Shown here in pieces: positions 25,262 to 38,445 of a DNA stretch of 64,000 nucleotides. The position numbers and the translations under genes were made by a program. The notes below the pieces were generated by a model. That model saw only the letters and a program-made list of their open reading frames with translations. It was not told the DNA's origin and did not search any database. The DNA comes from Rutidosis leptorrhynchoides. Lineage: Eukaryota > Streptophyta > Magnoliopsida > Asterales > Asteraceae. The stretch spans positions 109,689,001 through 109,753,000 of the forward strand of contig NC_092334.1 in NCBI RefSeq assembly GCF_046630445.1, read 5' to 3'. Within the stretch, counting starts at the first letter, position 1; the number at the start of each line of letters is the position of its first letter.

Positions 25262-26954
25262 CTCTCGTGATCAACCATGCGGTTGAACACACGATCCACC
25301 ATCAAACGCGCGTCTCACCTAAATCATACGTGCGTGTGACCCAATTGTCTTAGGACAAGTTTGATCAGGGTTATCTGTAAGGTTAACCTCAAATGTGTGG
25401 TCAATCGTATGGTTCACACATCAAGCATGCGTGTGAGCACTTAGGCAATTTCAAAACTTCAAAATTTTACAACCTTAGGATTTCGACTCGTTCGGCAATC
25501 TTAGATCTAACAAGCACTTTCAACTTGAGTCAAAAATCACTAAACCTTCAAGAAATGACCATTAACACTTAGGCAGATAAAAAATCCTAACCTAAACAAG
25601 GTTATTACTCTAATCATTCAGTGTTCCAAGAGTAAATCTTACAGTGTAATGTCAACTTAAGTTCATTAGCAATCTAAATCATGAATGTCCTTCGAACAGT
25701 CATAAGCTCTACAAACTTCTATCTCATGGATTTGGTGGCCCAATATCTTGATCTCAACAAAGTTCTTTCAGATGTCGTTATGCACTCAGAGGATAATCAG
25801 AAAATAAGGAAAATATAGAATCTTTATGAATATTCTGATGTAAAAAGTCATGCAACTAAAATTATGCAAATGAAAGACATTCTATCATGAAATGCAATAA
25901 CATGCAAACCAAAATCTTTTTATTGTTTTATAGTTTTCAATGCATACAAATTAACAGTATAGATATATAAGACATACAAATCCACATTCTTTTTGTGAGC
26001 AAGATGATTAACTATTTTAAAAAAGGATCAGAACTAACATATTGAATCAATTTCTGTTGTTCATTCCTAATTATCCAGTCTATGTCTATTATCATGTAAT
26101 TACTGATATCAATCCTCGTTAAACATGAACATATTCATTCCGGACATATCGACAATCATGTTGGCATTAATTACTTGAACACTATAAAGCAATGATTTTT
26201 GAGATCATGCTAAGTTCATTAATCCTTGATTCTTCCATCACTTATGATTGTGCATTTTTATTAGGTTGTCAATTCATTACACGTAACTTTCCGTTATCTC
26301 TTTTCATGTACTTCATTCAAATTGAACATGATGGTTCTCACGGCATTTTGAATAACCCTGTCCGCCTTTGGCTTCTACCAATGTGTTGACAATCTTCAAT
26401 CTAGTTGGCTCGACTGATCTCAGAGTATATTGGATTATCTGAATAGGCGCACTATTTACTGCGGGGATTGGTCTACAGTTAAAGCAGACTTGCCTGATGA
26501 CCAGTCGTCACACGAAATAAATCTCGAGGCCTTAACTTCTTTATGTTCAAGTTGTCATGGAAAACGGAATCGAAAGTTAAACTTTCATAAATAAGTATTA
26601 GAGTATATCTAGGTAAGTATCTTTCCAACTTACAGTCTTAATGGATATAACTCTATATTGCAGACGACAAGAATCTTGATAGTTCAGTGTGAACGTCGTG
26701 ATTAAACAATTCAAGCTGCGCGGGGGCGTCACACTAAGAATGATCTGAGTTCTTTATGAGCACATCATGAATCAGCATTCTTCATACTTTCAGGACTTTG
26801 CCATCTTGATACGCTAATTCTATTGACATTGATTTTCTTTTGATATTTTATTTTTCAGCATATCACTGTCTTTTGATATATTGATTTTGAACGCAATCAT
26901 GAATGGATTTTCCATTTTTATGCATGAACTCATGTTTCTTTGTTGTGTGCTCAG
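25262..26954. other. Non-coding Sirevirus region upstream of third ORF
   Basis: No ORF with recognisable content. It is AT-rich and lies between solo LTR B and the TATA-like box at 25253-25261. It may hold upstream promoter sequence for the third ORF, an inference. Confidence 0.4.
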
Positions 26955-29388
26955 TGTTATAACCCGACCTTAACCATGAGGACGAATACAATAACATATG
27001 ATTTCATCGCGAGGTATTGACCTCTATATGCGACGTTTTTCAAAAACTGCATTCGTTTTTACAATACAAACCATAACTTTTATTACAAATACAAGGTTTA
27101 AACAAGATAATAATGATTATCGTTTAGCGATAATCTTAGACTTACAAACTTTACACGTGATAATAACAATACGACTTCCAACATATTTTACATTACAAAT
27201 CCTCCGATATGCAGTTTTATTTTTGACACAAATATGCATACTCAAGATCTTGCTTAAATTCAACATGTTGCAGCGGAAGCTTTTAGTTATCACCTGAGAA
27301 TAAACATGCTTAAAACGTCAACATAAAGTTGGTGAGATATAGGCTTAATGCCGGCAGCGTTATAAATATAGACCACAAGATTTCATATATAAACGTTTTA
27401 ATAAAAATATTCTAAGTTGTTGAGCACTTGATAACCATACTTAACATTTAATCAACGTCGCATATTCCCTTTATTATGAAATCTTACTACACCGTACCAA
27501 GTGTAGTCACCGAAATGAAGTACTGTGCAACCTTTGAATACTGGTCGTCCAGTCCAGTTGGGGTTGTCAGGCCCGATAGATCTATCAACAGGATTCGCGT
27601 TTACAATACCTCATGTAAATAATAGTTACCAAGTTACAGGGAAGTATGCCAGTGGTACAACTCAACGTAGAATATATATTTTTAATCTCTTGTGTCCATA
27701 ACGTAAATCATAAAATGCATGTATTCTCATCCCGAAATATTTAGAGTTTAAAAGTGGGACTATATACTCACCTTTTCCTTGAAGGTATTTAACTCGACTT
27801 GGTCTCCGATAGATATCACGAACCTAACCATATATATAATATATCAACATATTTTCTTTTCAAGTAATCGTTACATATATATATATATATACTTATAATA
27901 CTTTTAATATTTTCTTAGTCCGTAGTTAGCAGTCTGTTGTTAATGGTCCACAATTAGTTGCTCAATAAAATAAATAAAGACCCCATCTTATTCGTATTGA
28001 TCAGAATTAATCTCGACCCATGGTACCATGTTGTCAAATGACGTGTATAAAGTACTGTGTTGTCAGATGACGTGTTGCGTACAATCATGAGGTCTTATGA
28101 TTAATCTTCTCATGTTGTTTACGGGTGGTCCTGAAATATATAAAATCAAATCATAAGTAAATATATATTAAATATTATGTTAATTAGCCAAGATATGATT
28201 AATCCGATTTTGTCATAATATGATATATTACAGGTTTTGAAGTGTTTTAAAAATCAAATTAGAAGGATCTATTTAGTTTGCGAACAGGTTTGAAATCATT
28301 CAAACTATGTTCTTGTTGTTAAAAATTTTATAACACAAAATAAGATAGCTATATAAATATGAATCAAATAAGATTATGAATAAGGTTACTACCTCAAGTT
28401 ACTTGGATAAAGCTACTGGAAAAGATAGAAAATAATCTTGATCAAACTTTCTTATGATGATTATAGGTTGTTCATGAAGCTAGTTCTTCATGAGTATTTG
28501 CTGAGATTGTGAAGAACACTTAGAGTTCCTAAGAGTGTGTTTTTGGTTAGAGAAAGATGGTTGTAAGAATGAAATGAAAAACCAAGGTGATGGTGATACT
28601 TATAGGACAGTCTGGTTGTTGAGGGAACAAGGACAAATTATTGTGTTGAATTTTTGAGTAATAATGTATGCTAGCTTACAAATAAGATTCCCTCTTATCT
28701 AGGGCAGATCTAAGGCTGATAAGGATATTGATTTGATGTGTATTTACCAATAGTAAATACGTATAGATGATGGGTATGATACGGTAAAAGAAGCTCAAAA
28801 TCGGGCTTTTATTTTTGGCTCTGCCCCTTGGACCCCGCCAGGGGTTGCCACCCCTTGGACCCCGCTTATCGGGGGCGCTGCCCCCGAACCCCCATCATAA
28901 TCAAGATAAGTTCAAACAAGTGTGCACTCCACACTTCCCCAAACTTGTTCGATATTTATCAAGATTATTTTTGTTACAAATTAATCCCATTACACTTAAA
29001 TCATATTGGTGACATAAATCACAACACATTATAGATTGTAAGTATATATGTCAAAGAACGTTACATATAGTTATCATTTTGAAAACTTAAGTTAGTGGTC
29101 TCAAAGTATACTTATAACTCATTGTTGTTAGTTCACAATGAAATGTTAAACCATCCTTAAATCATGTTAAATATGTATAGATATGTACATATACATAATC
29201 GTATAATTATCGTGTGTTATATAGTTCGTGATATCATCGGTCAAATTGGACGGTCAAACGTTGTGTAAAACTCTTTTCAAAAATATAAGTCTCAACAGTT
29301 TGGATTGCTTATCATGTTGGTAAGGTTTAATTTATGTAAATATTAATCTCATAAGTATAGAACGATCAAAAAATTCCGGGTCGTTACA
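26955..29388 (+). mobile_element. Solo LTR B (gypsy-type), inside the Sirevirus
   Basis: 2,434 bp from TGTTATAACCCG to CGGGTCGTTACA, flanked by CTCAG (26950-26954 and 29389-29393). Same family as solo LTR A. It contains a GC-rich island at 28821-28892 with two copies of CCCCTTGGACCCCGC and the palindrome GGGGGCGCTGCCCCC. No internal retrotransposon region remains. It lies between Sirevirus pol and the third ORF and is the most deeply nested insertion found. Confidence 0.9.
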
Positions 29389-30277
29389 CTCAGATCACTC
29401 GAAGGTGTTCTCCCTTAAATGCTTGAACGGTCTGCAATAAGGAATTATACTTTTCGACCTTAAGCGAGAAGGGACACTTACTTTCGACATAAACTAATTT
29501 TCTCTGTATTTTCAGGGTTTAGTTTCGATTATTAAGTCTCAGGCCCGTGACAACGTGGTATGCACCAGCCAAACAGATAATCCTCAACCCCTTAAATGAT
29601 CTATTGAATGTCCCATTCATAGCTGTGAAGCTGAATTGGTAGAGCAACGTTGAATATTGCTTGGGGACATCCAACACCAACTTTCTCTAACGATTATCAA
29701 TTTTAATAGGGGATACCCTCAATCGACTTTTGAGTTCCTCAACAACTATCATTTCATACAGTTTTGGAGATAATTAGGTGATTACCTTCAAACGCTACAG
29801 ATCGTCCATGACTTCTGAATCTTAGATGATCGTTATTCTTATTATGATTATCTAATGCCAAGAATTCATAAGTCACATCTATCAGTACATCACACAACAG
29901 ATAGACATAAACGTTCAAATCAGTCATTACTAATCAAATATATCAATTCTCAGTACAGTAATTTCTTCATCTCCAACATATTAATCAAAACAAGCTCATT
30001 TTTGGATTTTTCAGCTTTTTAAGATTTTCTGGTGAGGCATTTTTCACTTTTTAGGTATTTTCTGCTGATAACATATACTCCCCCTAAAATGCTGAAATAT
30101 AAAATCTTTTTGTGTTTTAGCATTTTAACCAAACAGAAAATATCTACAGACTAACATGCAATCATGAAAGAAATTATGTAAAGAAATGCAGACAGGAAGC
30201 AAAAATATGCAATAAAGATAATTAACAACCAAAAATCTACATGTCATGCATCCTACATGCAAAGTCTAAGGGCTTGA
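29389..30277. other. Non-coding Sirevirus region after pol
   Basis: No gene. It includes a polypurine-like tract on the minus strand (TTTAGGGGGAGTATA near 30076-30065) close behind pol, as in other Sireviruses. It is bounded left by the solo LTR duplication CTCAG (29389-29393). Confidence 0.6.
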
Positions 30278-33200
30278 CTAACCCTCACACACAACATCCG
30301 TAATTACTTTGTTTCGATCAACAATGCCATTCATCTCTAGTAGGAGTAAGAACCTAGGTTTATCAAAAGCCTTAGTGAATAGGTCAGCCCTTTGGTCCTT
30401 AGTACCTATTCTCTTAACCTCAATAATCTTTTTCTCATGGCAATCCCTAAGAAAATGATATTTAACACCTATGTGTTTAGTCTTAGAATGTTGCACAGTA
30501 TTCTTAGTAATTGCTATAGCAGCAGTATTATCAATATAAAGAGGAGAGAAAGAGATTTTTAGCCCGTAATCGCGAAGTTGTTGTTGGATCCATTCAACTT
30601 GCGAACAACAACTAGCAGCAGCTATATATTCAGCTTCACACATGGAAAGAGCAACTGCAGTTTGTTTCTTGCATTGCCAGGTCACCAGCCTTTCACCTAG
30701 AAATTGACATCCTCCTGATGTAGACTTGTTGTTGATTTTGCAACCAGCATAATCTGAATCGCTATAAGCTACAAGATCAAACTTCTCATCGTTCGAATAC
30801 CAGATGCCGAGATTTGGCGAATGCAACAGATAATGTAGAATTCTTTTGGCAGCTGTAAGATGAACTGTATTCGGATTAACTTGATAAAGAGCACACAGAC
30901 ATGTTGCGAACATAATATCCGGCCTAGACGCAGTGAGATACATGAGCGATCCGATGATTGCTCGATAGTATGTAGGGTCAACAGGTTCTCCTTCGCACTC
31001 TAGCGAAATACCATGATTAACAGCTAGCGGAGTTGACACAGGACGTTCTTGAGTCATACCGAAACGTTCGAGTATATCATTTACATACTTTGCTTGATGA
31101 AGAAAAATACCATTACTAGTCTGTTCAACTTGTAAACCAAGAAAGTAGTGTAAGAGACCTAATTTACTCATTTCGAACTCATCCTTCATCACCTGTTCGA
31201 ACTCATCAACAAGTTCTTGCTTAGTAGCACCGAAGATAATATCGTCAACATAAATCTGGACTAAAATAATGTCGTCATCTTGAACTTTTATGAACAGAGT
31301 ACAGTCTACCGTGCCCATTTGGTATCCTTTTTCAATAAGATAACTCGATAATCGTCCGTACCAAGCTCTAGAAGCTTGATGTAAACCATAAAGGGCTCGA
31401 CGTAATCGGTAAACTTTGTCAGGATGAGGATGATCTTCAAAACCTGGAGGTTGACTGACATATACTCTTTCATTTAGCTTGCCATAAAGAAATGCACTCT
31501 TAACATCCATTTGATAAACTTTAAACTTCATAAAAGACGGGAAAGTTAAGAAAATGCGAATCGCTTCCAATCTGACAACAGGAGCGAAAACTTCATCGTA
31601 ATCAAATTCAGGATCTTGCTGATAACCTTTAGCAACTAATCTTGCTTTGTTACGGGTAACATTGCCATCTTCGTCGAATTTGCACTTCCAAACCCATTCG
31701 AGGTCGATTACTTTCGCACCATGCGGCTTAGTAACTAACTTCCAAATATCTAGACGATGGAACTGCTGAATCTCTTCTTGCATAGCCATTACCCAATCAA
31801 CATGCTTCAAAGCTTCTTTTGTTGTCTTTGGCTGTATTCTAGAAATATGACATGAGTACTCATAATATGCAGCAGCGGCTATCATATGAGAATCAACTTG
31901 ACCATCAAACTGAACTTGTCTTCTTGTCCTAACACATGCATTCAGATCTCCAATAATGTTCTCTCTAGGATGAACAGGTGTAGTTATGGGAACTGGGTGT
32001 GCGGGAACATGTATTTCTCGATGTAGATTCGAGGTATCTCCATCTTCACGATTATCAGAATTTTCACTCGAAATATCAGATCCGTAGGTATCGTACACTG
32101 GATCAACATCTTGATCTGAATCTTGTGCTGGTTCAACGACAGTAGGTAATGGAGTTGAAGTAGGGGCAGACACTTCTGGTTCGTTCTGTAAATCAAACAA
32201 CATTTGTAACTCTACTTCATTCTCCATCTGATCTGGAGCAAGATTGAATGAGTCAATCAGCTCGTCATAGTTATAAATCCAAGGATGACTTTTGATAACA
32301 GTCTTTGTGTAATTCCGTTGGATATCAACTTCAGACCATTCTTCAACACATCTCGTCTCATTGTTGAAAACTCGTTTGTTAGGAGAACTATACCCTAGAA
32401 ACACTCTAGTAACCACTTTTGAATCAAACTTACTTCCTAGTTTTCTTTTCAAAATGGTGCACGGCGCACCAAATGGTTCTGGATGCTTCAATGATGGTTT
32501 TCTCCCATGTAATAACTCATAGCAAGTCTTACCCAGTCGTTTAACTGTTAATACCCGATTCATAGTGTAACAAGCATTTGCAACAGCTTCACCCCAAAAA
32601 TGAACAGGTAAAGATGAATCAGCTAGCATAGTTCTAGCAGTCTCAATCAGAACCCTATTCTTTCTTTCAGCAACACCATTCATCTATGGAGCGTATGCAG
32701 AACTGAACTGCATATTGATACCTTTTCCAATACAAAAACCTGCAAGAAACTGATTCTTGAATTCTGTACCGTTGTCGCAACGAATCTTTCTAACTATCAA
32801 ATTAAAACCTGTCTCTAATCGATTGATTAGCACTTTCAAGTTCTCAAATGTATCGGACTTCTCTTTCAAGAACATTACCCAAGAGAATCTTGAATAATCA
32901 TCAGTTACCACCAGACAATACTTACTTCCATCAATGCTTTCAAAACGGATTGGACCGAAAAGATCCATATGTAACAATTCAAGTGGAGCAGAGATAGGAT
33001 TGTACTTCACTAACTTATGAGCTTTCTTGCTCTGCTTACCTTTCTTACACGGAACACATGTTCCTGGAATTTGAAAAGATCGAAGATCAACACCTTCTAC
33101 AAGATTGTTGTGAACCAGATGGTTCATCTTCCGAAAAATTAAATGACCCATGCGTTTGTGCCATGTAATAGAATCTTGTTCAGTCGCTTTAGAAACAAAA

Positions 33201-33610
33201 GCTTGATGATGTTCAGCAGTTGAAGTAGCAACATTCATATCTAGCATGTATAAATCAGCTTGACTAGGAGCCTTCATCAAAATCATTTCTGGAGGAATCA
33301 CAAACTCTGGTTTCAAAATGTAGCTGAATTCGTCATCAAATGCTACTTTGAAGGATTTTTCACAGATTTGTGAAACCAACAACAAATTGTTTGCAAGCTC
33401 TTGACAGTAGTTTACCTTGTCGAAACTAACTTTATCATTCTTCAATAAACCTTGAGCTGAAATGTGACCTCCTTTATCTCCAGCAAATGCAACATAACCT
33501 CCCTTAATTGGGTGTACATCCGAGAGAAGAGATAGCTGTCCAGTCATATGTCTCGAAGCACCACTATCCACTATCCAGGTGTTGTTTGTAGGTAGCCTGG
33601 TTCCCTGCAT
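30278..33610 (-). pseudogene. Sirevirus pol (protease, integrase, RT, RNase H), one in-frame TAG
   Basis: From Met 33610 the domains run in Copia order: protease (VDSGASRHMTG), GAG-pre-integrase (HKRMGH, CVPCKKGK), integrase (MDLFGP, DDYSR, RCDNGTEF), reverse transcriptase ([24 protein letters not shown] in [11 protein letters not shown]) and RNase H ([22 protein letters not shown]). A TAG at 32686-32684 lies inside integrase, just before MNGVAERKN, where relatives have a Gln codon. Apart from that stop the frame is complete to 30278, and catalytic residues look intact. Sense: copying of element RNA and insertion of the DNA. Confidence 0.93.
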
Positions 33611-33625
33611 ATCACATTAAAAGAA

Positions 33626-36600
33626 TTAATTGATAATGGGAACCCACGCTCGGACGGCAGTAGGTTTTCCATTAACACCCATAGCTTGAACTTCCATCCA
33701 TTTCCCATTTGAGTCAGGTGGAACCTCATCGTCTGAAACCATAAACTTAGACAGTTTAGAAGAAGCAACATTGCTCTTCTAGTTTTTCACATTCTGCTCA
33801 TCTTCAGAGCGATTCACTTGTGGTCTGGTATGGGAAAAGTATTTCCTACGACTAGCTTTTTGTGAAGGTGATCGTGCCTTAGATTCATAGGCTTTACCTC
33901 GATCACTTGATTCGGCAACTCTTGTCTCGGTATCCTTCTTAGGAACCTTAATCTTCACAGGGGAAATTGACCTATTGAAGTTCTTTCTCTTATAGTCTCC
34001 ATAGACAACATTTGTCGTATGTCTTCTAGTACGAACTTCATCACGAACAGGTGAACCTGTTCTGTGAGCATGATGTGATCGGTGATCATCATATGTGAGG
34101 TCAATCTTATGTCTTGGTGTTCTATACCTTGTAGGACAATTAGCAGCAATGTGTCCAAACACACCACAACTAAAACATTGTCTAAATTCTCTATATCCTC
34201 TAGATTGATATTGATTATTAGAGTTAGAGGATGTGGGATCTTGTGTTTTTGCAAACACAGGAGAATCGTTTGATCTCTTTCTAGGAATAGGTTTAGATAC
34301 AGGTTTAGGTGTAACCGGTGGAACCACTCTATTAGCAAACTTTGGATTTTTCATAATCCGAATTGGCTCATCAGGTGTTATCACCTTCCTTTTCTCCGAC
34401 TTATCTCCTAGACCAGTTTTCTTATCTTCCTCATGATCTAAAGATTCTTCAGTGGTATCATCATAAGGTGCATTCTCAGTTGAGCTACCCTTTTTGTTCT
34501 TCTCAACATAGTCCTCATAACTAGGTGGAATACAGTCTTCTGGTCGTCCATCAACAACATTTGCATTAACAAATTTGTTCTGAAATGGTGGAGCTACGGC
34601 CTTTAATCCAATACCCTTTCCCTTGGTGTCATTTAATTCCACCATTAATGCATTCCATTGTGACGCACTTGCCCAACATTTCATCTTAATTGATATAGCT
34701 TCTAAATCAGCTTTAACACATTCATTTTCTTTCTTCAATTCGTTTATTGTGTCAACACGTTTAACTAAAGCTTGATTTATATCAAAGTTATAACATTTAA
34801 GATCGTGAAGTTGTTTTTTATAAACTTTGATTTGCTCTTTCAACTCATTTTCAACCTTAGTGGTCACATGGTCAACATGCCATTTTTCTTTCATCTCTGC
34901 ATATGCCTTAGTTAAATTATCTATTGTTACCTTAGATTCAACACATTTAACACATTCAATGGGTGTATCAAAAGATGGATCAGAAGATACCTGTTGAGCA
35001 TTATTTGATGAGGAAGTCTCAGCCATAAATGCAAAGAAATCTGTCTTCTTCCCATCATCGAGCTCATCTTCTGATTCTGACGAGTCTGTAAGAAACTCTG
35101 ATGTATCAGCATCTTTACCTAAATGAATCTCTTTAAGTCTATCCCAGATATCCTTAGCTCTTGTCAAACCGGAAACCTTTTCATGATCACTAGCTGATAA
35201 GCACATCTTCAATAAGTCTACTGCTTGCTTGTTCAATGCTTCAAAATCAGTTTGATCTACCCCAGTATGATCAGCTTTATCTTCAACCTCTGATTCTGAC
35301 GTCTTGTTCGAATCATCAACATCTGAATTTACACTCTCGATATCTAAACCTTCACCCAAAAGAACTAACATCTCTAATTCAACAGCAATCATTCTACCCC
35401 ATTCGTCTAATTCCTTATCAGTATCAACCAATGTTTCTTCACTATGATCTGCTTCTAGACTGTCTTCAAACACTGAGGTATCACCATACTTATCCTTCCA
35501 ACTGTTGAAGTAGTAGTCTTCTGATGATGTCGGTGAAACACTTCCAGATTCAGGTGTACGAGGAACCGAATCACGTACCTTTTTGAATTTACTCTCAACT
35601 TGCTTCTGACCCTTCTCTCTTCGAATGGTTCTTGAAAATTCTTCAGCTCTTTCAGCACGAGCAGTCAGCTTCTCAATTATGTTTTGACTAGTGACACAGT
35701 CTTCTTCTACTTCGGTGATCTTTGCCATGTTGGATTTAGGTTGTTGGTCAGCCACATTTAACTTTATAGACCAATCATCATCGTCTCCATGAATAACAAC
35801 CAAAGCTTTGTTCGGACTTTCATCTACATCAGCTTCATTTACTTTATCAGTAATGTAGATCTCATGTTTAGTTGAATGACTCTGAGAAGTATAATTCTGA
35901 TTCTTAAACGGATTACGATTACCCTGCTTCTTTTGTTTTGTACACTGCCTTGAAAAATGACCTAATTCTCCACAGTTGAAGCAAGTAACAGTATTCATAT
36001 CAAAACCCAGTTTTGTATCTTTGGTCAGACTGATCGGTTTCCCAGTTCGCTCTTCATAATCTCTAGCACGTCTCACAAGATTTGCCATACCCCACATAAT
36101 ATCCATCTTCTCGGCTTCGTTCTTATCAAGTTGATGATAATCTTCAGTTGTTAGATGAATATTACCTACGCGACCATCAAGATAACTATCATAAGAATTA
36201 ACAAGGCTTGACAACAAAGCTATATCTTCACTAATCTTTTCTTTCCCGACTTTCCTCATGTTTTCGATCTTAAGTGCAGATAGGACATCTGATGCAGTCG
36301 GCATAGATGACTCAGTAGTATTCGAAGTAGGCTGTGATTGATTGTTGAGTGAACATGGTGAAACTTGTGGTGGATACGAAGTTTGTTGAATAGGTGCACT
36401 GCTAACATTCAAACCATACATATTCTGATTGTTCGTAGCAAAAGCTGTTTGAAATGGTGCATGAGCCGACTTAGGCGGTGTGTAACCATTTGGACAGTAC
36501 ATTTTGGTGTCTTGAACTTGTTTAGACTTCTTGACTTTGTTTAACAACTCTATTTCTTCTTCCTGAAGTCTTGCGATAAACGAGTTCACTGTAGCAGTAG

Positions 36601-37249
36601 CTAATTCTCCACTAGTTTTCATAGTTAATACAAAACCATACCATTCTAACGGTAATGCTCCAGCTAGACATGTCACTTTGTCTTTCTCTTCAATAGTTAC
36701 ATCATGCTTATGTATTTCAGCTAGCAAATGACGAAATCTTTCAACCAATTCTGTAATAGACTCTCCAACTTGCCAGTGAAAACGATCAAACTCAGCTTTC
36801 AATTCTAAACCTTTTCTAGTTCTGTAAGATGAATTTCCTTCATTGAAAGTACGAAGTGCTTCCCATATCTTGAATGAATTATCATGACACAGAAATTGAT
36901 GGAAAATCGGACCATCAAGAGCACTCGTCAAATTACAGTACATCTTTTTCTCCAAGTTATACTCCTCACGTTCTTCAGAAGCCATGTTGTGTAATGTATA
37001 CAACTCATTCGTAACTGGTGAACGTGGCCATTGAAATTCGGTTTCAATGTACTTCCAAAGCTTCGTGTCCTGACCATCTGACCAAATCTTAAACCTCGAC
37101 TTCCAAGTAGAATAATTATCCATATTTAGTAACCTCGGACATTTCGTACCACTTCCTGATTCACTCTCAGCAAGGAGTAATTGTTGAGTCATATTCGTAA
37201 TGCTCTGAACTAACGGTGCGGCCAACGTGTAATCATTTGAATTAAACAT
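33626..37249 (-). pseudogene. Sirevirus gag, one in-frame TAG near its end
   Basis: Capsid/nucleocapsid precursor. From Met 37249 it is open for 1,156 codons to a TAG at 33781-33779. The same frame then runs about 50 more codons, ending WVPIIN at a TAA (33628-33626), which looks like the original end. Two CCHC knuckles are visible: CFNCGELGHFSRQC near residue 423 and CFSCGVFGHIAANC near 1024, with a coiled-coil-rich acidic stretch between. The N-terminal part has a Copia gag (UBN2-like) region. Pol follows in the same frame, 15 bases after the final stop, so the two are separated by stops rather than by a frame change. Confidence 0.88.
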
Positions 37250-37811
37250 CTTGAAAATTTTACCAAAGGGTAAACCGTGCGGTTCAGGTTATCAATCGTA
37301 CGTGTGATAGTATCAACGGTTTTGTGAAAGTATCAACTGTACGTGTCACAGACTCAAGCGTACGTGTTACTACTTAACCAACAAAACCTAACACAAAGTA
37401 ACAACCGTGTGTGTGACAGTCACCCGTGTGATTACTCGTACGTGTCACAATCAACCGTTTGATCACTCGTGTGATCAGACTGTAGTCACTTAACCTCAAA
37501 AGGTTATGCTAACCTGTGCGTGTGAGTTCACGAGTGACGATCAACCGTGTGTGTGATCAAAAATTTTGACCCACTCGTGTGAACTTCTGTTCAGCTCAAA
37601 TCACCCAAAACCCTAAAAATTGATGTTAAACCTCAATTTCTTCGTCCAAAAGCTGGATTAGCACTAAACAAACATAAACACACTCTCTAATTACAATTAC
37701 ACACGTAAAAATGATTTATTCTTAATAAAAATCACTTTTATCTCAAAAACCCAAATAATAAACCCTATTAATCACCAAAAATCACTTGATGATGTTGAAA
37801 TCACAACCAAC

Positions 37812-37823
37812 GCTCTGATACCA
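37812..37823 (-). other. Primer-binding site, initiator Met-tRNA (Sirevirus)
   Basis: Minus strand TGGTATCAGAGC, one base inside the 5' LTR at 37825. Confidence 0.93.
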
Positions 37824-37824
37824 A

Positions 37825-38440
37825 TGATGAAACATGACTAGGAACTTCGAGATCAACAGGTTTAATTCACACAAAGGCGGAATTAGTGAATCAAACCAAT
37901 CAAAGTGAATATGGGTAGCTTTTTGGGATTAAATTAGTCAAATCACAACAAGGATTGTGATTAGATTAATGCCTAGAGCTATTATTCACTACCCGGATTG
38001 ATTTGGGTTGAGAGAGAATCGGATCAGGTGAACCAGATCTGAGTGATTATGTGTGAGAGAGGCTTAACCTAAAATGAAGAACATAAGACTTTATATACCC
38101 CTGCTGTTGACTCACCCGTACGAGTCATCCATCACACGTACGAGTTGGCTTCATCAGCCGTACGGGTGATCACTCACTCATGTCTTCTCATTCAGGTTAT
38201 AATTATGACTTAGCTCAGCATCAACCGTGCATATGAGCCTGTCAGCCGTATGAGTTATGCTTCATTCGTACATCTGACTAAGTCTAACATAGTCAAACAT
38301 CCTTATCGCGTTCCTGCGTACCTGTAACCACATACAAACACAGATAGGATAATAACGAGCAATCATGGTATCCCATAAACTGAAGTACCTGCAATGGACG
38401 TGTGTTAGATGTCTAGGGACTTACATAAAATGCATCAACA
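37825..38440 (-). repeat. Sirevirus 5' LTR
   Basis: 616 bp, the pair of 20449-21065 with about 17 substitutions and one indel. It drives transcription leftward in an intact element. The Met-tRNA primer-binding site lies next to its left end. Confidence 0.93.
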
Positions 38441-38445
38441 ACAAG

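Larger units (their letters stand above)
20449..38440 (-). mobile_element. Sirevirus-like Copia retrotransposon
   Basis: Flanked by ACAAG (20444-20448 and 38441-38445), with LTRs 20449-21065 and 37825-38440. It spans 17,992 bp, about 15.55 kb without the solo LTR. Coding order on the minus strand is gag with two zinc knuckles, protease-integrase-RT-RNase H, then a long third ORF in the env-like position. The Met-tRNA primer-binding site, repeated polypurine tracts and extra ORF fit the Sirevirus (SIRE/Maximus) lineage. The LTRs differ at about 17 positions in 617 (about 2.7%), so it is not very recent, and each gene carries at least one stop. Confidence 0.92.

Noticed and set aside
28815..29034. 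Short Pro-rich ORFs in the GC-rich island
   Set aside because: They lie in solo LTR B and come from repeats of CCCCTTGGACCCCGC; there is no sign of a protein.
30278..37249. Endogenous pararetrovirus
   Set aside because: Domain order (protease, integrase, RT, RNase H), long LTRs and the Met-tRNA primer site identify a Copia retrotransposon.
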